Positions 9,956-21,650 of a stretch of DNA of 64,000 bases are shown piece by piece (position 1 is the stretch's first letter; every line of letters starts with the position of its first letter). This stretch comes from Diplodia intermedia (lineage: Eukaryota > Ascomycota > Dothideomycetes > Botryosphaeriales > Botryosphaeriaceae). A program made the position numbers and the translations under genes. Below the pieces are notes generated by a model. The model did not search any database. It was not told the origin of the DNA and saw nothing but the letters and a program-made list of their open reading frames with translations. The stretch is from contig JAKEKT010000048.1 in assembly GCA_021495925.1 (NCBI GenBank), positions 124,001 through 188,000 on the forward strand. Direction: 5' to 3'.

Positions 9956-12011
9956 ATGGCCAACCCTCCCCACGGTGCGCCCGCCCGTCCGCCTTATCGA
10001 TAGCCCAGACTGACTTCTGCAGGTGGTGTCCTCAAGGACCTTATTGCCCGCGATGCCCCGCGTCGCAAGGAGCTCTCTGAGGAGGCCGACAGGCTCCCCG
10101 CCATTGTCCTCTCCGAGAGGCAGCTGTGCGATCTCGAGCTCATCCTGAACGGTGGTTTCTCGCCGCTGGAGGGTCAGTAAACTTTTGCTTCGCCGCGGCA
10201 TCCCCGCCGATATCGCCGCCGACCAGCGCGCTCACGCTCATGAACAGGTTTCATGAACGAGAAGGACTACACTGGGTGAGTTTGCCCCGCCCCCGAGCCC
10301 TGCCGCCCGCGCGCTGACTGACTTCCGCAGTGTCGTTGAGACGGAGCGTCTTGCCGACGGCAATGTCTTCTCCATGCCCATCACCCTCGATGTCTCGCAG
10401 CAGACCATTGACGAGGTCGGCGTGAAGCCTGGCGCTCGCATCGTCCTCCGCGACCTCCGCGACGACCGCAACCTCGCCATCATGACCGTCGAGGATGTCT
10501 ACAGGCCGGACAAGTGAGCACATCCACATTTTCACGCCGAGGGGATATGGACTGATATCTTGTAGGGAGCGGGAGGCCCGCCAGGTCTTCGACAAGGACG
10601 GTGACATTGCTCACCCCGCCATCAAGTACCTGTACAACACCGCTCAGGAGTTCTACGTTGGTGGCAAGCTCGAGGCCATTGACCGCCTGATGCACTACGA
10701 CTTCGTCGGCCTGCGCTGTACGTCGCTTCTGACCCCCTTGCGGCTTCCATTGCTAATTCCCTGCAGACTCCCCCGCTGAGATCCGTCTCCACTTCGACAA
10801 GCTTGGCTGGTCCAAGGTCGTCGCTTTCCAGACCCGCAACCCCATGCACCGCGCTCACCGTGAGCTGACGGTCCGCGCTGCCCGCCAGCGTCAGGCCAAC
10901 GTCCTCATCCACCCCGTCGTTGGTCTTACCAAGCCCGGTGACATCGACCACTTCACCCGTGTCCGTGTCTACCAGGCTCTCCTGCCCCGTTACCCCAACG
11001 GAATGGCTGTCCTGGGACTTCTGCCCCTTGCCATGCGTATGGCCGGTCCCCGTGAGGCCGTCTGGCACGCCATCATCCGCAAGAACCATGGTGCTACCCA
11101 CTTCATCGTCGGCCGTGACCACGCTGGCCCCGGCAAGAACTCCAAGGGCGTCGATTTCTACGGCCCGTACGATGCCCAGGACGCCGTCTCCAAGTACAAG
11201 GACGAGCTCGGCATCGAGATGGTTCCCTTCCAGATGATGACCTACCTCCCCGACGCCGACGAGTACAAGCCTAAGGACGAGGTCGATGCTAACACAAAGA
11301 CTCTCGACATCTCCGGCACTGGTAAGCCTAGGCCCGAAGTTGATTTGAGTGCAGCTGCTAACAGGTCCAGAACTCCGCAAGCGTCTCCGCACCGGTGCCC
11401 ACATCCCCGAGTGGTTCTCGTACCCCGAGGTCGTCAAGGTCCTCCGCGAGTCGCACCCTCCCCGCAACAAGCAGGGTTTCACCATCTTCCTTACCGGATA
11501 CCAGAACTCCGGCAAGGACGCCGTTGCGCGTGCCCTGAACGTCACCCTCAACCAGCAGGGTGGCCGCAGCGTCTCGCTGCTGCTCGGTGAGACCGTCCGC
11601 CACGAGCTGTCGTCGGAGCTTGGCTTCACCAAGGCCGACCGCAACCTCAACATCCACCGCATTGGCTTCGTCGCCTCGGAGCTCACCCGTGCCGGCGCCG
11701 CCGTCATCGCCGCGCCCATCGCGCCCTTCGAGGAGAGCCGCAAGGCCGCCCGCGAGATCGTCGAGAAGTACGGCTCGTTCTTCCTCGTCCACGTCGCCAC
11801 CCCGCTCGAGTACTGCGAGGCCACCGACAAGAAGGGCGTCTACGCCAAGGCCCGCCGTGGCGAGATCAAGGGCTTCACCGGTGTCGATGACCCGTACGAG
11901 GCTCCCACCAAGGCCGACCTGGTCGTCGACCTCGCCAAGTCGAACGTCAGGACCATCGTCCACCAGATCGTCCTTCTGCTCGAGGCTGAGGGTCTCCTGG
12001 ACCAGTTGTAA
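9956..12011 (+). CDS. MET3: ATP sulfurylase with APS-kinase-like regulatory domain
   Basis: Seven exons (9956-9974, 10023-10172, 10248-10275, 10331-10513, 10566-10717, 10767-11321, 11371-12011) give 575 aa, the usual size for filamentous fungi. It makes adenylylsulfate from ATP and sulfate. The catalytic domain has QTRNPMHRAHRE with the HxxH motif and GRDHAGPGKN. After RTGAHIPEWFSYPEV comes a C-terminal APS-kinase-like domain with TGYQNSGKDAVARAL, a modified P-loop. In fungal enzymes this domain has lost kinase activity and binds PAPS as an allosteric inhibitor, giving feedback control. Six short introns cluster in the first third, including a 28-nt exon. Confidence 0.96.
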
Positions 12012-12312
12012 ACGATGTTCGGCCTCTTAAGTGGTTTTTGGGTATGACACGGGAATGTTATTTCTTCATTGGCGCGAAACGAAAAGGAATCGGTAACTGA
12101 AATCGGGCATGTTTGAAATCGACCATGAGATATCATAGAAGAAGAGACAAGCAGTCAGTCGTTCACTCGGCTGACTATCATCACATCCATGTGGTAGACT
12201 GGATGTAATGCGCTTGTCAAGGAATAAAATTTAGATGCGCTTGTTTGATGAGTGTCTGGACTGGAGTATTGTGACCTTGATCGTGAACATTTATGCAGAG
12301 TCGTACCATCAC

Positions 12313-12525
12313 ACATGCTTCGGCGACATTTCACGCCACTTATTGTATGGGTGGTCGAATATCCCATGTTCGCGTATTCGCTCCGACTACCCACATCTGT
12401 CTCAGCGCTATTGCACCATATTCAATGCTCACATCTGGGTCCGGACATTGGATCCAACTGTAAGAAGAGGCGTAGTATCCTGTTAGAGGGGTTCCAATAT
12501 TCTGTGCCACACGGGGAGAACATAA
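12313..12525. repeat. Degenerate foldback element
   Basis: Shares blocks with the copy near 25350-25590 (the CTGTCTCAGCGCTATTGCA block, then TCCGGACATTGGATCCAACT) and ends near a TTCTGTGCCAC that resembles the inverted terminal repeat of the family. Boundaries are approximate. Confidence 0.4.
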
Positions 12526-12949
12526 CGCCCTCCGCGGGATATAGAAGGATCAAATATCGGTCCCCAATTGTGGCGATTCACTTCCACTATTCGGGATGCT
12601 CCGTGCCGCAGTGTTGTGGCAAAAACCGAATGCTTAGTCGACCACTTGATGTTAATGTGAAACTTGGACTTGCGCAATTGAGTTAAACCCCTGACATCAA
12701 GTACAAGCTCTCATGCTTTTGGAGGATGACATCAACCATCCGAGAATGGGCGTCTGCGAGTTTCATTTTCTACGGTTGCGTCCGGGCCCGACTTGGCAGT
12801 GATGCTCAATAACGCCGGACTTCAGGATATCCGCAAAGGAAATGCATATCCCGGCTCTCATAGCTCTCCACTACCACATTGCAATCTCCAAGCCGTGACG
12901 TTCATGTCACAAGCCTTTGTTTCAGAAGAGCTGACAAAGAGTTGGTTAC

Positions 12950-12972
12950 TTTTGCTTTTGCTTTTGCTTTTG
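12950..12972. repeat. TTTTGC microsatellite
   Basis: About four tandem copies of a hexamer in non-coding DNA. Confidence 0.8.
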
Positions 12973-13257
12973 TGAGAAGGCCGCGACGCGTCTTTTCGAT
13001 TGCTGACTTTCAATCCATCCCTTTACAACGAGGCCGACGTAATGACCAGATCTGTTTAGAGCCTTCGTCCGCATATCAAGACATGAGAGGATCTTTTACA
13101 TCTATTGTCGACGATATCAGGGCGACCGAGACCCGCTATTCCACTAGAATGTAATGTCTGACATTACTCACTGCTCACTTTACACTATCGTTGAATGCAG
13201 AGTTCATTAGCGGGCACAGCACGTACCTTGTGGCGGTGACGCAAGATGTCGATACCA

Positions 13258-13480
13258 TAACAGGTAAAAGTAAATTTTAGCCCTGTAAGCTCACCAAGGT
13301 CAACACAATCTTTCTATGGGTAGCTAAATACAAGATCCGGGTGTAAATGTCAGGTTTGAGTGTCCGTATTTACATCCGGATCTTGTATCCAACTACCCCT
13401 CCCATATGAGTATGGCGGAAATGACTGTACGAGGTAGATGAGGGTGGGTATTTTGTTATCCGCGGGTGAAATTAGCCCTT
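13258..13480. repeat. Palindromic foldback element
   Basis: Central hairpin at about 13318-13398: ATACAAGATCCGG on the left, CCGGATCTTGTAT on the right. Outer arms contain AAATTTTAGCCCTGTAAGCTC and, inverted, GAAATTAGCCC. Family described under the copy at 46171. Outer boundaries approximate. Confidence 0.65.
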
Positions 13481-13495
13481 TTACAGATAGTACAT

Positions 13496-13720
13496 TATAC
13501 TCACAGGTAGTTGAACCCAAGTTCTGGACGTATCTGTGCATTTTTGAAAGTCGCATCTCCGTCCGGATACTGGATTCGACTATCTACGTGGGAAAAGTGG
13601 TAATGTCGTTGATGGGACTTAGGGAGCCGGGCCAACTTCTTCCATACCCCGCTGTGATACCATCAGCATCGATAACGGCGCAGGTTTTGTTAAAGGCATT
13701 AAGCGGGCGAGCATCTGTAC
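13496..13720. repeat. Palindromic foldback element
   Basis: Hairpin core 13507-13588 with GTAGTTGAACCCAAGTTCTGG left and CCGGATACTGGATTCGAC right. The right end reads GGGCCAACTTCTTCC...CCCCGCTGTG, matching the terminal repeat of the family. It lies immediately beside the previous copy, so the two may be tandem or nested. Confidence 0.6.
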
Positions 13721-14125
13721 AGAGTGAAACGGGCTCTGTGTCTCAGAGAGTTCCCAGCACGGGATCATCATGGTTTTTATAAAAATTGCTACGGCTGTCT
13801 TCGAGCCCCTTGTGCCTTCTACTGTTTGTACTCACTTGTTTCAGGACTCTCCGGGGAATCATCAAACCCATACCGTCGCCCGGGCCCTTCCTGGTCCTCA
13901 AATATGTAATGCGATCGATATCCTTCTCCAGGGAATCGGTCGAAATTTCAAGTGTGCCAATATCAAAGAAACATTTTTGGGTGTGAGCCAGCGCTGCAAG
14001 TTGTTGTGTGCACTTGACTGATAGTTTCTTGTTGATGGTTGCAAACATAGGTAATATCACAGTGAATTGCGAATGCACATGGATTATCTACAGCCTTATG
14101 TGAGTAGTAGTGGAAGCAAATGTCC

Positions 14126-14330
14126 GGGCCACAGCGTTTGACAAAATTGGGCTTTCAAAATCACCGAGGACGATACACGTTTCCTACATAGCTAGTTGAG
14201 TACAAGATCCGGACGTAGATGTAAGTTTCAAAAGTGCACATTCACGTCTAGGTCGTGTATTCAACTGCCTATTTAAATCCAATGATATAATGGCAGCAAA
14301 CGTATCTTGAAGGGCTCGAGTTTGGAGAAG
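14126..14330. repeat. Palindromic foldback element
   Basis: Starts GGGCCACAGCGTTTGACAAA, the family terminal repeat. Hairpin core about 14191-14270: TTGAGTACAAGATCCGGACG left; ACGTCTAGGTCGTGTATTCA right, with several mismatches. The right terminus is eroded. Confidence 0.6.
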
Positions 14331-15073
14331 AAAAAAGCTTGTGATAGCAACGAAGTCTAGGCTAATACTAATCTAACTGCTTGCTCCGATCTACCACACT
14401 CCACGCAGGATCGGCAGCAAATCCCAACTTCTCCCCCGCAAGCGGCATACAAGACAAGGGTAATGCCATCAAGACATTGCGGTAAAACAACAGAAAGCCA
14501 CCAATCCTACCAAGACTAGAAAATAAAGCGCAGAGAGGTATCACAACAAGAACCCAACCATGCCCCTAACCAATTACCTCCAGCGTTTACTTCGTAGTCG
14601 CTCTTCCCCTCGGCAAGTGCCCCTTTCCTCTTGCGCAAAATCGGATAGAGAAGAAAGAACAAAAGGCGCCACCGCGGTTATTGAACAAGTACCAGCTGTT
14701 ATTTCCTTCGTGTACTTTCAACTGGCCACACGCGGCAGCAAAGAGAAGCGAAGAACAAAGGAGATGCGAACAAAAAGTAGAGGGCCATGATGATGAGATG
14801 TGTCAGAATTGTGGACGCCGGGACCGATGCTCTAACGAACAGGAAGAGAATGCAACAAATTAACGATACTAAAAGAAATAGAAAAAAAGGTCGGGGCTGT
14901 AGGTATCGGGCATGAGTGATGGACGTCGAATCCGGGTATTGGGGTGAGCGACTTTTTACTTAGGTCGGTGATGGACTGATGGAGGATGTGTGATACTTGA
15001 AGTTGGAATCTGATTTGCTCTTACAAGGAAATAGATAATAACTGAGATCGTCACACCAGCCTCAAACCAGAAT

Positions 15074-17809
15074 TTATTCAACCAGATGTCCCACATGCGT
15101 ACCATTTGGTAATGTGATGTGCCACTGGCTGAGATCGATCGCAAAGCTGTTGCCCAGGCTCACTGCAGTGGCTGCCGTTGCGGCGTCGTCACCCTCTTGA
15201 AATTCTTTGAAATACGTCTGGAGGTTTTCCTGTGCCGTGACGGCTTTCGACAGGTCCTTGCTTTCCTGCAACACAAAAAGGACACCGATGCGCGCGAACT
15301 GCACTCGCTTCTTGCTTACGGAAAGGGCCGATGTTGTAGCTGAGGCAGCGGCGGATCCGGTGGCCGTCGAGGAATAGGAGCCGTAGTACGCATTGCTGCT
15401 GGCCGGAGCAGAATCGTATACGATACCGTATGAGGTTGCAGCGCCGTCGGCGTCGTCGGATCCGTCGCGAGCGACCCGGAACTTCAGCTCAGGGGCAGGA
15501 GTAACGGTCGGAACGGACGAAGGACACGGAGTCGAAGGCACGTCATTCTCCAGTGCAACCTCAACGACTGGCATCGGGGCGGGAGGAGGCAGATCGATGG
15601 AACGCTTCTTCGTCGAAACGCCGCTGAAGGTCACTAGCGCGTTTTCGGCTGTGCAGCTTAGGTTGTTGTCCGAAAACAAGGAGAGCAGCTCGGACCCGCT
15701 GAGCGAAATATCGAAAGAATCCGAGGCGGTCGAGATGAGCGACGGCATAGCAGAACCAATCGTGGCGTTCCGTCCTCCAATGGTTGTGGTCGTGCAGCCC
15801 TCGTCGGATTCCGTAGCGCAATGATCGCCGGTGAAACCGTTGACACACATGCAGCTGCAGTGGCCACTCGGATTGACGACGCTGCTGCCTCCGTTTTCGC
15901 AAGCGTAAGTTTGCTGGCATTGAGCAAGCGCTGCATCTGCACTGGAGCTGCCATCGCCGCCATTTTGCTTTGGAAGAACAATCAAAACGACGGGCACGAT
16001 GACAGCGGCGGCGACAAGTAGGACGAGAATGAGCATGAGGACGATAAAGCACCAGAGCGGCATGCCGCAGCATCGCCTGCCTTGCTTTTTCTTTTCTTGC
16101 GGTTTGCCTTCCGGGTAGTCGTGATGCTGTTCGTACTGGCCAAGTCCAGAGGGCCAACGAGAAACGGGCCGCGGAGATCCGTACCTCTCGCCAGTTGGTG
16201 TCCCGATGCCTGGATGAGGAAAGGAGGTAAGAATGTCGGAAAGTGATGATGCTCTTCGTTGTCCGGCCTCCCAAGCTTTGTCGCCCCCGCCCTTTTCCCA
16301 CATTTCCATATCCATCCGACTTGCGGTCTTGCCGCGGTCGAGATTCGAAGCGAGACGAGTGGCGCGTCTGATCAGATCTGGCAGGCTGGTTAGACTCCCG
16401 CGAGCCTCGGCGTCCCGGACAGCGTTGACGTTCAACCGGGGCGGGCGCCGAGCGCCGACACGGTCGGCTAGGGACATTCCTGCCTTCGGAGCGCTGTAGC
16501 CTGCTCCAAGCGCTCCACCTTTTTCCAACCCGCCCAGGATCTGATTCACTCTCGGGTCAACAGGAGAATCCGGGCTGTTATCTTCCGAGCGTGCCAGCGG
16601 CGATGACTTCATTGGCCGCCTCACCCCTACTGTATTTACTGATTCCGAAGACTCGGAGGCCGATGGCGGGAAAAGGCCGGTCCCGCTGCTCAGAGCCTCA
16701 CTGTCAGGTCTTGAAGACGATCGGTTGCCGGGGTCCCGGGAGTTGCCGTATCCAGCAGCAAACGCACCACCAGCAGCGCCGGCTGCCATGATGCCCTGTC
16801 CCACGGCGCTTTTCTTTTGCTTTTCGTTGTTTCTTATTATCCTGTCGAAACTGTCCACGCTCTTGATTGTTGTTAGTGACGGCTTCCCCCTCTTGCCAAG
16901 GCTGGCATGTCTGACAAGCCCAGCTTGATCACCATCATCTGTCACCCGCGAGGATCGATCGCTGCCGGTAATGGTTGAGGGGCTGGCCATGGGCATGTCG
17001 TCCTCGGAGGGCGTGGCGTCCTCGTCGAAATAGAAACCGTCGGCGTTGGGAATAACATTGCTCGAAGCAAAGGAATTATGCGAATTACGGGAACGCGACC
17101 TGTGCGACTCGGCCTCCTCGACAATGGGCGAAACAAACGACTGCTGCGAATAATACGACGAAGGGCCTCTCCTGGCAGACGGCGGGGGTCCAAGGCTCTG
17201 GCTTTTCCGTGACTGAGGCATGTTCGGCACGGGGAAATCGGGGATGGATCCAAGCGACGAGACCGAGTTCATGGAAGAGGTGGTAATCGGACGGTGCTCG
17301 TTGGGAGACGGGTAGTAAGCGGTCGGGGAGAGCTGGTCATCGTACTCCGAGGGCGAGGCTGGCTCGGGCTCAGGCTCCCTGCGCCTGTTGCCGGGGGTCC
17401 GTGGGAGCGGAGGAGCGAGGAGCGTAGGATCCGGCCTCGTGGGATCCAGAATGGAGGGGACGTAAGACGGGCGCGGCGGGCGTTGGGGCGGCGGGCCTTT
17501 TTGACGGGGCGGGCTTTCCTGGGCGGGCTGGCTGTCGTCAGCCAGAGGCCAGTTGGGGCCGGGTGAGGGCGACAATTCCCGGCCGGAACTGGAGGGTGGG
17601 GTAGGATTGGCCTGGGGGCGCGTGGGCGGACGGACATTGTACTGCGACGTCGGCAGCGGCGGGCGCGATGGTTGGCCAAAGTAGTCGGCGCTGAGGTACT
17701 GGGCCTGCTCGGCCTGAGCGCGTTCCCTGGCCGCCTTCACGGAGCCCTTGCGCTGGAGGCCGCCGTCGCTCCCATCATAGGTCGCGCCGGGAGCGTAAGG
17801 ACGGCTCAT
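15074..17809 (-). CDS. EGF-like single-pass membrane protein
   Basis: An intronless gene of 911 aa. The first 570 or so residues are Pro/Ser-rich, charged and probably cytoplasmic. A basic CC-containing stretch (GRRCCGMPLW) leads into one strongly hydrophobic helix at about residues 583-606 (LMLILVLLVAAAVIVPVV). Then comes a cysteine-rich EGF-like module at about 628-665 (CQQTYACENGG...CSCMCVNGFTGDHC), and a Ser/Thr-rich, probably glycosylated C-terminal part with two KKR sites that could be cut by Kex2-like proteases. No N-terminal signal peptide is seen, so the helix is probably a type II signal anchor with the EGF module outside. Similar proteins are widespread in Pezizomycotina without a defined function. 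Confidence 0.8.
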   Translation of the reverse strand: MSRPYAPGATYDGSDGGLQRKGSVKAARERAQAEQAQYLSADYFGQPSRPPLPTSQYNVRPPTRPQANPTPPSSSGRELSPSPGPNWPLADDSQPAQESPPRQKGPPPQRPPRPSYVPSILDPTRPDPTLLAPPLPRTPGNRRREPEPEPASPSEYDDQLSPTAYYPSPNEHRPITTSSMNSVSSLGSIPDFPVPNMPQSRKSQSLGPPPSARRGPSSYYSQQSFVSPIVEEAESHRSRSRNSHNSFASSNVIPNADGFYFDEDATPSEDDMPMASPSTITGSDRSSRVTDDGDQAGLVRHASLGKRGKPSLTTIKSVDSFDRIIRNNEKQKKSAVGQGIMAAGAAGGAFAAGYGNSRDPGNRSSSRPDSEALSSGTGLFPPSASESSESVNTVGVRRPMKSSPLARSEDNSPDSPVDPRVNQILGGLEKGGALGAGYSAPKAGMSLADRVGARRPPRLNVNAVRDAEARGSLTSLPDLIRRATRLASNLDRGKTASRMDMEMWEKGGGDKAWEAGQRRASSLSDILTSFPHPGIGTPTGERYGSPRPVSRWPSGLGQYEQHHDYPEGKPQEKKKQGRRCCGMPLWCFIVLMLILVLLVAAAVIVPVVLIVLPKQNGGDGSSSADAALAQCQQTYACENGGSSVVNPSGHCSCMCVNGFTGDHCATESDEGCTTTTIGGRNATIGSAMPSLISTASDSFDISLSGSELLSLFSDNNLSCTAENALVTFSGVSTKKRSIDLPPPAPMPVVEVALENDVPSTPCPSSVPTVTPAPELKFRVARDGSDDADGAATSYGIVYDSAPASSNAYYGSYSSTATGSAAASATTSALSVSKKRVQFARIGVLFVLQESKDLSKAVTAQENLQTYFKEFQEGDDAATAATAVSLGNSFAIDLSQWHITLPNGTHVGHLVE

Positions 17810-19892
17810 TGGCGAGGGTAGCAGGTCAGATTATTGCATGCGGAGCGGCGGGGGATTGGCGAGGAAGTTGCCGGGCGGAGTCGCGGTGAGATTGGAGAGA
17901 TGGCTGCTGAGGTGGTCAGAGACACGGCGCAGTGACATTGAAAAGAATCGCAAAGGAATGACACGGAGATCATGGGCAATCATTCACAACGCCGAGGGAT
18001 GCGGAAGCCAGTTGCGTGCAACAGATTGCGTTCCAGGTGGAGCAGAGAGGACGGCGGACGTACGCAGGGCCGGGAGCATGCAGTCAATTCCTCAGTCGCT
18101 AATCAAACGGCGTGCGTCGGAGAGCCGGGCATGGAGGAGTGGTGGCCAGCCTAGGGGATCCGGACTCGCGGAATTAAGGGCTAAACGGGAGAAGGACAGA
18201 CAGAAGGCAGAAGAGAAGAGAGCGTCAAGCTCAGGCCGGATTGCAGATGGAGGCGGCGGAGGGAGAGAGAGGGCGAGGTCAGCGCGGAAGCAGGGCGGAG
18301 GAGGGCGAGATTTTGGCGGACATGGGGCTGGGCACGTCGCGGGCGGCGGCGGCGTGGAGAGCTGGCTGGAGCAGAAGCGAGGGCTGGTGAAGAGATTGGC
18401 CTGAGGGCGGATGGTGCGACGGCCACAAACAGAGCCACGGCCGGTGCAGCCCACGAGATGGGCGCGCCGTGCCCGCGTGCGCCGGCCCGCCTGGCCAATT
18501 GCGACGCCCCTGGCCCGCGTCTGAGATTGATGGCCGCGAGATGACGGCCTCGCGCGCGGTCGCTAGCAGCAGACAGCCCGTCGGTCCCAGGGTCCCAGGT
18601 GCAGGGTGCCCGGCCAAGCCCCGCCCAGCTGCCCGCCCACAGCGTGCTGTGTCACCACCGAGTCCGAGTCGCACCGCAGCCCTCAGGTCGCGACGACCGT
18701 TGGTGAGGCGGCGGGCGCGCGGACGCGAACACGATCCACGGTGCATGCTTGGGGGCTGTGGGGACGCCGCCTTGGACGCACGGCCGGCGTGGTCTGCGCC
18801 CGCGTAATGAGTCGCCAATTTGTCGACCTCTCCCCTCCCTTCCCGTCCGCGTCCGCCAACACCTCGCGCCTGCTCTATTTACGGGCCCCGGTGGGCGAAT
18901 TAAAGGCCCGTCCGCGCCGGACAAGCTGGCCGCCCGGGCGAGCGCCAGCACGCCTCCCGCCCGCCTTTCCCATCTCTGCATTGGCATGAACAGCCGGCAA
19001 ATGCCAGATGCCAGACCCTGGTCCACAGATCTCCCTCCGGCTCGCGGAAGCTGCAGCAGGCACCACCGCCCGCCCGCAGCGCCGGCCGTAGCAGCAGCAA
19101 CCAGCAGCAACAGCAACCAGCAGCCAGCTCACTGCCGCCTGAGGCCTCCCGCCTGCGTGACGGCGACCCTCAACTGCCGCGTCCCAGTTTAGGTCAGCAA
19201 TCTTAGTAAAATTCAGCCCAGCCCGAGCCCTCAGGCGGCCGATCTACTGCATTCTGACTTCCATTCGAACCTTGTTTCAGGACGGCTTGCACGCGGTCCC
19301 GCTGCTCCGGAGCTGGCAGGGGGGTGCTGCTGTACGCGTAGCACTGTGCTCCCCTGTGCACATCGCGACTTCTGCTTCCTGTTCCTGTTCCTGCCGCTTG
19401 CATCTGCATCTGCATCTGCATCTGCATCCGCCTCACCGCCTCGGCCTTGTGATAGCCTGCGACGTTTCACGCATGCAATGCGCGCTTCCCCCATCTCCCC
19501 TCCTCCGTCCAGTGGGGTCGCCAGCGGCATCGTGGACCACGTCGCTGGACGGCGATGCAGAAGAGGAGTTGAAGCTCTATTGGATCTACGTTTCTGTCCC
19601 GCTCCCGCTTCAACCACCCTCCACCCCTCCGTGGCCCACAGATCCGAGTGATCCGACCTCATCTCTCGAGGATCCCGCCAAAGCTGCAGGGAAATGAGCC
19701 TAGCCACATCGGTCCTACGACACTGCTTACCGCAGGCAGTAGAATGTATCAACGTCGGGGTTTGGACGTAGGAAGAGGGTAGCTCTGTATTCTGGAACGT
19801 GCCTTCCACTTGGTTGTATTCGTGCCTGGCTGCTGCCCGCACCCGCTCTCCAGACGTGCCAAGTGCATGTTGTCTCGACAGATATGGCATGC
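17810..19892. other. Divergent intergenic region
   Basis: About 2.1 kb between the divergent EGF-like gene and the next gene. GC-rich with long spurious frames on both strands, none with recognisable domains or normal composition. It includes a TGCATC microsatellite (19399-19428). Confidence 0.4.
19399..19428. repeat. TGCATC microsatellite
   Basis: About five near-perfect tandem hexamers in non-coding DNA upstream of the low-complexity protein gene. Confidence 0.8.
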
Positions 19893-21650
19893 ACAATGGC
19901 ACGACTGCAGTCTCGCTTTGTCCTGGGAAAACAGCCTTCTGGTTTGCTGCTCTTGACACCATCACCGCCAGAACCGGACACTGTCCCGCAATGGCTGCCC
20001 GCACTTTCGGTCTGCCTACCCTATAGGCCCGGCCCCCATGTATCACATTGCTGATGGCGAGCAGAGGCGTCGTCCGCCGGCATTGGCTCCCGAAGGCTCG
20101 ACGATGAGTTTCCCAGCGACTCCGCCAACAGCCCGGAGGAAGGCCGCGACACGTCACCGCTGGACCTTGCAGCCTCCACTCCTGCCCGGCTCTCGCAACA
20201 ATCCAAAACTCGGCTTCGAACCACGCTCCGCGACAGTCCAGCTCGGCCGGGCCACAGCGACACGCGCACCGGACTCTTTGGCCGCTTCAGCCCCGCCCGA
20301 GATTGGAGCACTGTCAGGCGCCGAGCACCCTCTTACCATGCTCTCCGAGCCAGAGACCTGGACGATGACGACGACCAAGACGTACCCGCCTTCACTCCTC
20401 TACCTCCCCCTCGTTTGTTCGTTCCCCAGGATCCTCTAAGGCCCGGCCAATTATTCCGCGAGGACCGCGCTTCCTCGCTCATCTCATCCCGACCCCGTGT
20501 TTCACACCCGCCAACAACGTGGTCTCCATTGTTTCGCGCGCGCCAACATTATCCGCCAACCAAAGCCGAGCTTACATCCGCTTTCGAGACGTCACGTCCC
20601 CATGACTACGAATTCGAGCCCGATTCCCGGGTAGAAGCCTGGCTCGAGAATGTTCGACCGGACCGTTTCGAAGCAACGCACGTTTTATCTTCTCTCCGCG
20701 ACTTACATCTGAGCCGGCATCGAAGAGACGGCATCGTCGAACCAGATGTCCACCATGCCACCCCTCGAGGAGCCCTGCCGACCTTCGAAGCCTCAGAAGG
20801 CGGCCAAACCCAGCTTCCACCATGTTCTCCACAACAACACTTCTCCCCCTCCCCCATCAGGGGCTATCCACGTATCCACCGTCCTCCCAGTGCAATCCCT
20901 GCCCCCCAAACGCCTTTGACGCATCACCACCACCACCACCGCCACCTCATCCCCCACACCACCAGCAGCCCAACCCACCCTCACCACCGCCGCCCCGGCA
21001 CCGCCTTCTCCTCGCCACCCGCCCCGTCGGCACCCGAAGACGACAACGAGCCAGGACACCACCGGTCCGACCACGCGTCCGCGTCAACAAGCGCCGCGTC
21101 GCTGTCATCGCCGTCGCGTGACTCGGTCCCGCCGCAGCCGTGCATCACGCTGTCCCCACCGCCGTCACAGCAGCAGCAGCAACGCCTGACCTCCTCCTCG
21201 CCCCGCCACGACCAGTATCGCGGCCACGTGGCGGCGCGCGTCGTTCACCCGTCGCCCCCGTCGCCGCCGCTGCTGTACAGCCGCCGCAGGCCGAGGCAGC
21301 GCGGTCCGGCGCCTGCGCCTGCGCTAATTGCCCCCGCCGTCGTGACGATGCCGACGACGGGTGATGCTGGGCACGTGCCTGTTACGCCGGAGAAGGCGGT
21401 GGCTGCGCCTGCTGCTGCTGCCGCGAGGAAGAGTAGGTTTGGGGGTGGTGGTTATGGTGATGGTCAAGATGGTGGTGGCGGCGGCGGCGGCGAAGACGAC
21501 GGTCGCGCGGAGGAGTCGATGTTGAGCCCGGATGTGTATCTTTGGCGGGGCGATAGTGAGAGGAGGGCGCGGTTCAGGGAGATGATAAGGCAGAGGTGTG
21601 CGAGTTATGGGGATAGGGATATTGGTGATGTCGAGGAGGGTGGTGGTTGA
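19893..21650 (+). CDS. Low-complexity protein of unknown function
   Basis: The long frame ending at 21650 is open upstream to a stop at 20052 with convincing protein-like sequence (DEFPSDSANSPEEGRD, FGRFSPARDWSTVRRR) but no ATG. A first exon is therefore inferred: ATG at 19893 (MARLQSRFVLG) to a donor after 20007, joined to an acceptor at about 20066. That model gives roughly 570 aa. The protein has a possibly structured N-terminal third, then long runs of Pro, His, Ser, Gln and Gly (six His in a row near 20930; poly-Gly near 21480). It ends with a charged segment, YLWRGDSERRARFREMIRQR. No family recognised. Exon 1, and the absence of further introns in the proline-rich part, are inference. 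Confidence 0.55.

Larger units (their letters stand above)
12012..15073. other. Gene-free, repeat-filled convergent intergenic region
   Basis: About 3 kb between the converging 3' ends of ATP sulfurylase and the EGF-like gene. It is more AT-rich than the flanking genes and holds at least three or four palindromic foldback elements (listed separately) plus a TTTTGC microsatellite. Open frames in it coincide with repeats and are not credible genes. Confidence 0.6.

Noticed and set aside
12252..12686. 144-aa plus-strand frame
   Set aside because: Lies within a degenerate foldback element; no protein-like composition.
13258..14330. CRISPR-like array
   Set aside because: The repeated units are diverged inverted repeats with irregular spacing in a eukaryotic genome.
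19231..20157. 308-aa minus-strand frame in the divergent region
   Set aside because: Overlaps a hexamer microsatellite and the inferred first exon of the plus-strand gene; composition not protein-like.
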